From contig JAFKEE010000036.1 in assembly GCA_017307505.1 (NCBI GenBank), positions 1 to 64,000 on the forward strand: a DNA stretch of 64,000 bases, in the 5' to 3' direction. Numbering within the stretch: position 1 is the stretch's first letter; each line of letters begins with the position of its first letter. The position numbers and the translations under genes were made by a program. This DNA is from Acidobacteriota bacterium. GTDB taxonomy: Bacteria; Acidobacteriota; Terriglobia; Bryobacterales; Bryobacteraceae. Below, piece after piece: positions 8,681-15,467 of the stretch. Under the pieces are notes generated by a model that saw only the letters and a program-made list of their open reading frames with translations, was not told the origin of the DNA and searched no databases.

Positions 8681-10639
8681 ATGCAGCGAAAGCTCACCTC
8701 AACCACCTCGCTCGAGAATCTCAAGCGGGCAGCGAAGCGCTGGCTGAAAGCCCTGCGCGAAGACGATGCGAATGCGCGCGAACGGTTCCTACAGGCCTAC
8801 CCGAAAGGCCCGGCGGCTCCGGTACTGCGCGATGTGCAGCATGCGCTGGCGCGCGAGTACGGCCAGGCAAGCTGGAAGGATCTGAAACTGGCACTGGAGG
8901 AGCGCGGCCCGGTGGTGGCGGCGCCTCCGTCGCTGGCAAGCCAGGAGTCTTACACACAAGCCGCCGAAGATTTCGTCCAGGCCTTTGATGGCGACGAGGC
9001 GGCCTTGCAGCGCCTGAATGGGCACTACGGCCGGACCTTCTCCCAGGGTGACGTACGGGCGGAGGCCTGGCGGCGTGTTTATGCGCTTCGACAGCGTTCG
9101 TCGAAGGTCCCGAAGAATTATCTGGCGCTGGATGAGGCTCGGGTCGTGGTGGCTCAGGATGCGGGATTCGGCAATTGGGACGCTCTGCTGGAGGCCGTGG
9201 CGACGGGTGCTCCGCCTTCGGTGGAGGCGTTCGAGGTCGACGCGAAGGAGAATCGCATCGCACCGCGGCGCCGGATGAACCGGAGCGAGTGGGAGGGTTT
9301 TGTCGGCGTCATGAAGGAGCAGCAGATCCCCGCTGTGGACGCGGGCGGACTGATGGCGGATGAGGTTCTGGCTCGCATTGCGGAGCTGGGCCATGTCACC
9401 CGGCTGAACCTCGGCGGGTCCCGTGAACTGACCGACGACGGCCTGCTGCAGCTGGCGCGCATGCCGCAACTGGAGTACCTGAACCTGAGCGAGTATCCGG
9501 GCGGCAAACTGACCGATCGGGGCCTGGAGGTGCTGCGTCATCTGCCGAATCTGAAGACGTTCGAGATGACTTGGCAGGCCGGGATCAGTGATGCAGGCGT
9601 GTCGAACCTGCGGTTTTGCGAGCAGTTGGAAGTGGTGGACCTGATGGGCTCCCCCACCGGCGACGGAGCCATTGAAGCACTTCAGGGGAAAGCGAAGCTG
9701 CGGCGCTTCAGCACCGGGCGGCTTGTGACCGATGCGGGCCTGCCGCTGCTGCAGAACTTTCCGCTGTTGAAGAGATGGCGCGGTCCCAGGATCCCGCCGG
9801 GCGACAGCCCATCCCGGGAGAAGGGGGTGAAGTTGCTCATTGACGGTCCGTTCACAAACGCAGGACTGGCGGGACTGGCGGGCCTGGAAGGAGTCTTTGA
9901 GCTCGACCTCTTCTGGCACGTCAGCGGGATCACTCCCGACGGCATGGCCCACTTGACCCAAATGCCGAATCTCAGCGTACTCGGCTGCGATGGAGAGCTC
10001 AGTTGTGACCAGGCCATGCCGCACATCGCGGCCATTCCGAATCTGCGGCGCCTGCGCATCCAGGAATCGACGGCGACGGACTTGGGCTTTGAGGCGTTGA
10101 GCCGGTCTCAGTCTCTAGAAGGGATCTGGGGCCGGGTTTGCGAGCATTTCGGCAGCCGCGGCTTCCTGGCATTCTCCCGCATGCCCTCTCTGCGCAGCCT
10201 GGGTATCGGTCTCGCCAAAGTGGGCGACCATGCGCTGTCGAGCCTGCCGCAGTTCCCCGCCCTGCGGGAGCTCACCCCAATCGGGCTGCTGGACGACGGC
10301 TTCCGCCATGTCGGACGCTGCGTCAACCTGGAGAAGTTGACCTGCATGTACTGCCGGGATACCACGGACGTCGCTACAGGCCACGTCGCGGATCTGTCTA
10401 TCAAGCACTACTATGCGGGTTTGACCAAGATTACCGATCGCAGCCTGGAGATCCTGGGCGGCATGCCTACGCTGGAGCAGGTGGAGCTGTACGAATGCCT
10501 GACCGTGACGGACGCGGGGCTGGTGTTCCTGGCGGGTCTGCCGAACCTGCGTGAAGTTCACCTGGATGGGTTGCCGGGGGTCACCCTGGCCGGCACGCGG
10601 GTCTTCCCCAAACGGGTGCGCGTCGCCTATACCACCTGA
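8681..10639 (+). CDS. Cytoplasmic leucine-rich-repeat protein with helical N-terminal module
   Basis: A 652-aa product starting at ATG 8681 behind a GGAAGG Shine-Dalgarno. There is no signal peptide or membrane helix. Residues 1-180 hold two related helical units, each ending with an aspartate/glutamate-rich helix and a W-containing motif (YGQASWKDLK; FGNWDALLEAV). I know this type of N-terminus from acidobacterial ankyrin-like proteins. From about residue 215 on there are many LRRs of the F-box/RNI-like type (LTDDGLLQLARMPQLEYLNLS, LTDRGLEVLRHLPNLKTFEM, ITDRSLEILGGMPTLEQVEL). It probably acts as a protein-binding scaffold; the partner is unknown. Confidence 0.85.
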   Translation: MQRKLTSTTSLENLKRAAKRWLKALREDDANARERFLQAYPKGPAAPVLRDVQHALAREYGQASWKDLKLALEERGPVVAAPPSLASQESYTQAAEDFVQAFDGDEAALQRLNGHYGRTFSQGDVRAEAWRRVYALRQRSSKVPKNYLALDEARVVVAQDAGFGNWDALLEAVATGAPPSVEAFEVDAKENRIAPRRRMNRSEWEGFVGVMKEQQIPAVDAGGLMADEVLARIAELGHVTRLNLGGSRELTDDGLLQLARMPQLEYLNLSEYPGGKLTDRGLEVLRHLPNLKTFEMTWQAGISDAGVSNLRFCEQLEVVDLMGSPTGDGAIEALQGKAKLRRFSTGRLVTDAGLPLLQNFPLLKRWRGPRIPPGDSPSREKGVKLLIDGPFTNAGLAGLAGLEGVFELDLFWHVSGITPDGMAHLTQMPNLSVLGCDGELSCDQAMPHIAAIPNLRRLRIQESTATDLGFEALSRSQSLEGIWGRVCEHFGSRGFLAFSRMPSLRSLGIGLAKVGDHALSSLPQFPALRELTPIGLLDDGFRHVGRCVNLEKLTCMYCRDTTDVATGHVADLSIKHYYAGLTKITDRSLEILGGMPTLEQVELYECLTVTDAGLVFLAGLPNLREVHLDGLPGVTLAGTRVFPKRVRVAYTT

Positions 10640-10716
10640 GGAGCGACGGCACGGCGGGTGGCGGACATCGGAGAATGGAGGAGCAAGCTGTCAAAAACTC
10701 CAGGAGGAACTGATCC

Positions 10717-11577
10717 ATGTCCGCTCCCGCCACGTTGCAGGTTTCCTGCGTCCAGATGCACTGGGCGACCCCGTTGGAAGCAAACCTGCGTGCGACGTTG
10801 AAATACATCCGGGCTGCCGCTGAGGCAGGCAGCCGGGTGGTGCTGTTCCCGGAGGCCCACCTCACCAGCTACTACTTTCCTTACCTGGTGAACCTGGACC
10901 AGAAGGCCGTGCTGGATGCGCTGGCGCAGACGCAGAAGGCCGCGAAGGAGTCTGGTGTGTGGGTGATCGCCGGCACGATCCAGAAGACGCATGACCGCTT
11001 CCTGAATCTCGCCCATGTGATCTCGCCGGACGGAGCGATCACGCACGAATACGCAAAGGTCCATATGGCCGGCAGAGATGAGAAGCAGTATTGCCGGGGC
11101 GGCAACAAGCTGGCGCTGTTCGAGATCGATGGCGTGCTCTGTACGCTGGTGATCTGTCGCGACGGTCGCCATCCCGAGTTGTACCGGATCCCGGCCATGG
11201 CCGGGGCGCAGATCCTGTTTCACCCGTCGTGCAGCTCCGATGAGATTGAGGCCGTGTGCTGGAAGCGGACCTCGGGCCGCGCGCAGCAACCGGTGGGTCC
11301 GAATTCGAAGATCTTCCATTGTGTGGCGAATACCATTGGCCAGTCGCCGGACGGGCTGCAGACCTCCAGTGGGATGTCCTTCATTCGCGAGCCCAATGGG
11401 ATCCCTTTGGCCGAGGCGGGCTATTACCAGGAAGAGATGATCACCTCCGTGCTGGATCTGGCGCGGGCTGACCGCGGGTATGTGCTGGATAGCCTGGAGA
11501 ATCCTCCGTTCCTGAAGGAGCATTGGGAGCGGATGATCGCCGAGGTGCGGCTGCGGGCGGATGTGAAGCCGGAATAG
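10717..11577 (+). CDS. Carbon-nitrogen hydrolase (nitrilase superfamily)
   Basis: A 286-aa product with AGGAGG 9 nt before ATG 10717. It carries the Glu-Lys-Cys triad of the nitrilase superfamily: Glu46 in LFPEAH, Lys114 in YAKVHM and Cys147 in VICRDGRHPE. Length and layout fit the single-domain amidase branch (deaminated glutathione amidase or carbamoylputrescine amidase-like); the CRDGRHPE form of the nucleophile motif does not let me name the substrate. It is cytoplasmic. It is followed by a tandem heptamer repeat three bases after its stop. Confidence 0.88.
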   Translation: MSAPATLQVSCVQMHWATPLEANLRATLKYIRAAAEAGSRVVLFPEAHLTSYYFPYLVNLDQKAVLDALAQTQKAAKESGVWVIAGTIQKTHDRFLNLAHVISPDGAITHEYAKVHMAGRDEKQYCRGGNKLALFEIDGVLCTLVICRDGRHPELYRIPAMAGAQILFHPSCSSDEIEAVCWKRTSGRAQQPVGPNSKIFHCVANTIGQSPDGLQTSSGMSFIREPNGIPLAEAGYYQEEMITSVLDLARADRGYVLDSLENPPFLKEHWERMIAEVRLRADVKPE

Positions 11578-11579
11578 AG

Positions 11580-11642
11580 AGCTCGCAGCTCGAAGCTCGC
11601 AGCTCGCGGCTTTCAGCTGTCAGCTTTCAGCTTTCAGCTCTT
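11580..11642. repeat. Tandem heptamer array (AGCTNNC), nine copies
   Basis: Nine heptamers run in perfect 7-nt register: AGCTCGC, AGCTCGA, AGCTCGC, AGCTCGC, GGCTTTC, AGCTGTC, AGCTTTC, AGCTTTC, AGCTCTT. The array is followed by a TAGCGCT...TAAT core (about 11645-11659) that also occurs beside the second array near 29114-29126. It is non-coding and starts three bases after a stop codon. Confidence 0.85.
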
Positions 11643-11680
11643 AGTTAGCGCTGTTAATAGGGCCGGGCCAGCTGCGGCAC

Positions 11681-11711
11681 ATGAGATCTCAGGTTTATCT
11701 TGAGATCTCAT
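11681..11711. promoter_or_regulatory. Perfect inverted repeat before the MOSC gene
   Basis: ATGAGATCTCA (11681-11691), 9-nt spacer, TGAGATCTCAT (11701-11711). Each arm also contains the self-palindrome TGAGATCTCA, so the element is both a hairpin and two 10-bp palindromic sites two helical turns apart. There is no T-run, so an operator is more likely than a terminator. Confidence 0.5.
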
Positions 11712-11818
11712 GGTGGCCGGCTCCGGCCTTATCTCGCAACTTGTTGATTTCACGGCGCAGGCCGTTTGGCTCGTGGTTTGCATTACCGCTCCGGGTCTGC
11801 AGAGAGTGAGGCAAAACG

Positions 11819-12460
11819 ATGCAAGTCCAGGAGATCTGGCGGTACCCGGTGAAGTCGATGGCGGGAGAACGAATGCTCGCGGCGGAATTCGGGCCGGGCG
11901 GGATTGCGGGTGACCGGGTGATTCAGGTTCGCAACGGACAGGGCCGGATCTATACGGCCCGTACACGGCCGAAGCTGCTGCGGCACCGGGCGACTACTGC
12001 ATCGGACGGGGCTGTCCTGGTTGACGGGCTGCCCTGGCAGTCTGAGGAGGCCCGGCAGGCGGCGGAGGCTGCTGCCGGCATCGGCGCCCATCTGGTGCGG
12101 AGCGATGCTGACGACCGCTTCGACATCCTCCCCTTGTTGGTGGCCACCGATGGGATGCTGCAAGCCGTCGGCGTGGATACGCGGCGATTCCGGCCGAACC
12201 TGGTGATCAGCGGTGTGCCGGGATTGGCGGAGAGGGAATGGGAGGGGGCCGGGTTGCGAATCGGCTCCGTCGTCATCGGAATGGAAGATCTGCGCGGGCG
12301 TTGTATCATGACGACCTATAATCCCGACACGGGCGCACAGGACCTGAATGTGCTGCGTCGAATTCAGCGGGATTTCCAGGGCGTGTTGGGTTTGAATAGC
12401 TATGTCATCCAGCCTGGCCGAATCACCGAGGGCGACGAGGTGGAGTTGATCCGGCCATGA
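11819..12460 (+). CDS. MOSC-domain protein
   Basis: A 213-aa product with GAGG 7 nt before ATG 11819. The N-terminus RYPVKSMAGE is the MOSC N-terminal beta-barrel signature; the C-terminal MOSC domain carries the Cys in LRGRCIMTTYNPDT and the closing LNSYVIQPGRITEGDEV. MOSC proteins carry or transfer sulfur to molybdenum cofactor enzymes or reduce N-hydroxylated compounds, using a conserved Cys. It overlaps the DUF429 gene by 4 bp (ATGA), so the two are probably co-translated. Confidence 0.9.
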   Translation: MQVQEIWRYPVKSMAGERMLAAEFGPGGIAGDRVIQVRNGQGRIYTARTRPKLLRHRATTASDGAVLVDGLPWQSEEARQAAEAAAGIGAHLVRSDADDRFDILPLLVATDGMLQAVGVDTRRFRPNLVISGVPGLAEREWEGAGLRIGSVVIGMEDLRGRCIMTTYNPDTGAQDLNVLRRIQRDFQGVLGLNSYVIQPGRITEGDEVELIRP

Positions 12461-13179
12461 GCGTCTTTATCGGGGTGGACCTGGGCTGGTACGGGAAGCC
12501 AAGCGGACTGGCTTCCGTGGTCCCCGACGGCCCGGGCCTGCGTCTCCGAAACGTCGCGCGACTGGAAGAACCGGAGGCGATTCTGGACTGGATCGGCGCC
12601 GAGATGCAGGACGACGACGGCGTTGTGGGTGTCGACGCGCCGACAGTCATTACGCGGCAGACTGGGATTCGGGACGCGGAACGCGAACTAAACAAAGATT
12701 TCCGACGGTTTCACGCGGGCTGCCACGCTGCGAATCTGGGGTTGCCGTTCGCTCCGCTCGTCCTCGCCTTCAGCCGCCGGTTGGCCGAGTCAGGGTTTCG
12801 TCACGGGGCGGAGCTCGAAGCGCAGGCACGGGGCCGGTTCCAGATTGAGATTCATCCGCATGCGGCATCGGTCCGGTTGTTTGGCCTGGAGAGGATCGTG
12901 AAGTACAAACGCGGAAGGCGGGCGGATCGGTCCGCCGAACTGGCGCGTCTGCGCGGCCTGATGCTGTCGAAGCTGCCGGGGCTGGATCCGCCGCTGTCGC
13001 TGACGCTCCCGGAGATTCCTGAGAAGGGTCCGACGAAACCGGTGGAGGATCAGATCGATGCCGTGCTGTGCGCCTACATCGCAGCGCACTGGTGGTGGTG
13101 GGGCCGGGCGCGGAATACGGTGTACGGGTCCGAGGAAGAGGGGTTTATCGTGGTGCCGGGGCGGCGAAAGTGCCCCTAA
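12457..13179 (+). CDS. DUF429 family protein (predicted RNase H-like nuclease)
   Basis: A 240-aa cytoplasmic protein whose ATG overlaps the MOSC stop. The N-terminal IGVDLGWYGKPSGLA is the RNase H-fold beta-strand with Asp8, and GVDAPTVI plus the late PVEDQIDAVLCAYIA acidic motif complete the DUF429 pattern. The fold suggests a metal-dependent nuclease, but activity is unproven for the family. Translational coupling to a MOSC protein is not a pairing I know. Confidence 0.85.
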   Translation: MSVFIGVDLGWYGKPSGLASVVPDGPGLRLRNVARLEEPEAILDWIGAEMQDDDGVVGVDAPTVITRQTGIRDAERELNKDFRRFHAGCHAANLGLPFAPLVLAFSRRLAESGFRHGAELEAQARGRFQIEIHPHAASVRLFGLERIVKYKRGRRADRSAELARLRGLMLSKLPGLDPPLSLTLPEIPEKGPTKPVEDQIDAVLCAYIAAHWWWWGRARNTVYGSEEEGFIVVPGRRKCP

Positions 13180-13186
13180 AAAGGGA

Positions 13187-13214
13187 GAACGGCGCAACCG
13201 AAGCTGCGCCGTTC
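13187..13214. terminator. Hairpin between convergent DUF429 and P5CDH genes
   Basis: Perfect 10-bp stem GAACGGCGCA / TGCGCCGTTC with an 8-nt loop. There is no T-tract on the plus side, so termination is likely but not certain. Confidence 0.5.
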
Positions 13215-13293
13215 GCCACGTGGATCGGAATTGACCCTGTGTCTGTTACTTGATGGTCCCCTTCTCATCGGGGTCACCATCAGTATAGCTCCA

Positions 13294-14847
13294 CTAACTC
13301 ATCTTCTGCGCAATGCTCTTGGCCTGGACGAACCAGAGCAGGTAGTCCGGGCCGCCGGCCTTGGAATCGGTGCCGGACATGTTGAAGCCACCGAAGGGGT
13401 GGGCTCCCACCATGGCTCCGGTGCACTTGCGGTTGATGTAGAGATTGCCGACGAAGAATTGCTCCTTCGCCTTGGCGATCTTCTCCGGATTGTTCGTGTA
13501 GACCGCCCCGGTCAAGCCATAGTCCGTCGCATTTGCCAACTCCAGCGCATGATCGAAATCACGCGCCTTGGTCACACCCAGGACAGGTCCGAAGATCTCT
13601 TCCTGGAAGATCCGCGACTTTACGTCGATGTCGGCAATGACCGTTGGCGCCACGAAGTAGCCGTCGCCCGGCAGGCGTTCACCGCCCGTCAGCACCCGGC
13701 CTTCCTGCTTGCCGACTTCGGCGTACGCAAGAATCGACTTCATCGACCGCTCGTTGATGACAGGACCCATGTAGTAGGCCGGATCGTCCGACGGACCAAC
13801 TTTGATGTCCTTCACCTTCGCGACGAGCTTTTCCAGAAACGAATCGTACAGCTTTTCGCTCACGATGGCGCGCGAGCAGGCCGAGCACTTCTGGCCCTGA
13901 TAGCCGTAAGCGCTCCACAGCACACCCTGCACAGCCGCATCGAGATCGGCTTCCTCGTCGACGATGATGCCGTCTTTGCCGCCCATTTCGGCGATGACAC
14001 GCTTGATCCAGATCTGGCCGGGCGCCGTCCTGGCTGCCAGCTCGTTGATGCGCAGACCCACTTCGCGCGAACCGGTGAACGAAATGAAGCGTGTCCGCGG
14101 GTGCGTGATGAGCAGGTCGCCCACTTCGGCGCCGCTGCCCACCATCAGCGTAAAGCTGTGCGGAGGGAAGCCGGCCTCGTCGAGCACCTCAGCGAACTTG
14201 GCGGCGATAGTCGGCGTATCGGAGGACGGCTTCACCACGACGGTGTTGCCGGTAACCAGCGCGGCCGTCGTCATGCCGACCAGAATCGCGAGCGGGAAGT
14301 TCCACGGCGGGATCACGATGCCCACGCCCAGCGGCAGGTAGCGCATTTCGTCGTGCTCGCCAGGCAACTGCACCAGCGATTCAGGCGACGCGAGACGTTC
14401 CGCCAGCAGGGCATAGTAATCGCAGAAGTCGATGGCTTCGCTGACATCGGCCTCCGCTTCGGCCCAGCTCTTGCCGGCTTCGTAGACAAGCCAGGCGTCG
14501 AACTCGAGCTTACGACGGCGGAGAATGGCCGATGCCTTGCGAAGGCTGGCGATCCGGTCGGCCGCAGGTACGGCCGCCCAGACCGGGAAATAGGCGTCAG
14601 CCACGGCGATGGCCTGATTGGCCAGATCGGGCGTGGCTTTATGATGAAGGCCCACCACCTCGCCGGGCTTCGACGGGTTGATGGACTTCAGCAGGTCGCC
14701 GGTGCGGTGGTGCGTATCGCCAATCCGGAGGTCATATTCTTTTCCGAATTCGGCGCGGACCGCCGCGAGAGCCGCACGCATAGGCTCGGCATTTTCGGGT
14801 TTCGAAAAGTCGGCGTACGGCTCGTTCCTGAAATCACAAAGACGCAT
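13294..14847 (-). CDS. pruA: L-glutamate gamma-semialdehyde (1-pyrroline-5-carboxylate) dehydrogenase
   Basis: A 517-aa product, the usual length of single-domain P5C dehydrogenase. The catalytic Cys321 lies in GYQGQKCSACSR, and FTGSREVGLRI, KPSSDTPTI, EEIFGPVLGV and GNLYINRKCTGAMVGAHPFGGFNMSGT match the Thermus-type enzyme closely. It oxidises glutamate semialdehyde to glutamate with NAD+, the last step of proline breakdown. No proline dehydrogenase gene is in the window. It is the second gene after the YtxH protein, 5 bp downstream. Confidence 0.95.
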   Translation of the reverse strand: MRLCDFRNEPYADFSKPENAEPMRAALAAVRAEFGKEYDLRIGDTHHRTGDLLKSINPSKPGEVVGLHHKATPDLANQAIAVADAYFPVWAAVPAADRIASLRKASAILRRRKLEFDAWLVYEAGKSWAEAEADVSEAIDFCDYYALLAERLASPESLVQLPGEHDEMRYLPLGVGIVIPPWNFPLAILVGMTTAALVTGNTVVVKPSSDTPTIAAKFAEVLDEAGFPPHSFTLMVGSGAEVGDLLITHPRTRFISFTGSREVGLRINELAARTAPGQIWIKRVIAEMGGKDGIIVDEEADLDAAVQGVLWSAYGYQGQKCSACSRAIVSEKLYDSFLEKLVAKVKDIKVGPSDDPAYYMGPVINERSMKSILAYAEVGKQEGRVLTGGERLPGDGYFVAPTVIADIDVKSRIFQEEIFGPVLGVTKARDFDHALELANATDYGLTGAVYTNNPEKIAKAKEQFFVGNLYINRKCTGAMVGAHPFGGFNMSGTDSKAGGPDYLLWFVQAKSIAQKMS

Positions 14848-14852
14848 GAGAC

Positions 14853-15125
14853 TCAGCCTTCCACAAGTTTTTTGCCGCGATCGATCATGTCAGCAGCTTC
14901 GTCAGCGAGTCGGCGGCCCTTCTCGTAGAGATCTTTTCCTTTTTCGGCCAGGTCACGGCCGGTGTCGGCCAGGGAATCGCGTCCGCGTTCCGCCGCGCGG
15001 CCGATGCGGCGGCGCGTCACGCGACCCGATGAAGGAGCAAACAACAGGGCGATGGTGGCGCCCACGGCGACGCCGGCTACAAACCACAGAGCCTTGCCCG
15101 AATTTTCTTCGATTTCCGAATACAT
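14853..15125 (-). CDS. YtxH-domain membrane-anchored helical protein
   Basis: A 90-aa product starting at ATG 15125, which has GGAGG 10 nt upstream; an earlier ATG at 15149 is less well placed. After a short acidic N-terminus there is one membrane helix (LWFVAGVAVGATIALLFAP) followed by the YtxH signature APSSGRVTRRRI, then an amphipathic helix with apolipophorin-like repeats (DLAEKGKDLYEKGRRLADEAADMIDRGKK). YtxH proteins are linked to stress in Bacillus, without a known activity. Its operon mate pruA begins 5 bp after its stop. Confidence 0.85.
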   Translation of the reverse strand: MYSEIEENSGKALWFVAGVAVGATIALLFAPSSGRVTRRRIGRAAERGRDSLADTGRDLAEKGKDLYEKGRRLADEAADMIDRGKKLVEG

Positions 15126-15206
15126 GGAAAATGTGCCTCCGACCGCCATTGTAGCGCCCGCCCGGCTAAGTGCGCCTTATCCGCGTAGAATGAAGGCGGA
15201 GGCCTT

Positions 15207-15464
15207 ATGAGTGATTCCAGCATCCCCACCCCGGACGTGAACCTCGTACCCCTGACGGAGGGCGGCTTGGAGCTTGAGCTCTCCGAGATGGAGTGCCTCT
15301 CCATCAAGACCCTGCTCGAAGCCAACGACATCCAGGTGGTCGTTCAAGGCGCGAGCCAGATGCCAAACCTGCCGTACGAGATTCTGGTTCCGGCCAACCA
15401 GCTGCAGGAAGCTGTGCGCGTCGTTCGCGATGCCCAGCAGACAGGCGTCGAAGTCTCGGAGTGA
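15207..15464 (+). CDS. DUF2007-type small protein
   Basis: An 85-aa product behind GGAGG (spacing 4). The core LVPLTEGGLELELSEMECLSIKTLLEANDIQVVVQG followed by ILVPANQLQEAVRVVRDA is the DUF2007 (putative prokaryotic signal-transducing) pattern, a small alpha/beta fold related to ACT/PII-like modules. The function is unknown. It ends 3 bp before the stop of the convergent comEC gene. Confidence 0.8.
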   Translation: MSDSSIPTPDVNLVPLTEGGLELELSEMECLSIKTLLEANDIQVVVQGASQMPNLPYEILVPANQLQEAVRVVRDAQQTGVEVSE

Positions 15465-15467
15465 CAG

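Noticed and set aside
13231-14928. 565-codon open frame on the plus strand
   Set aside because: Shadow of pruA, whose catalytic motifs are all present on the other strand.
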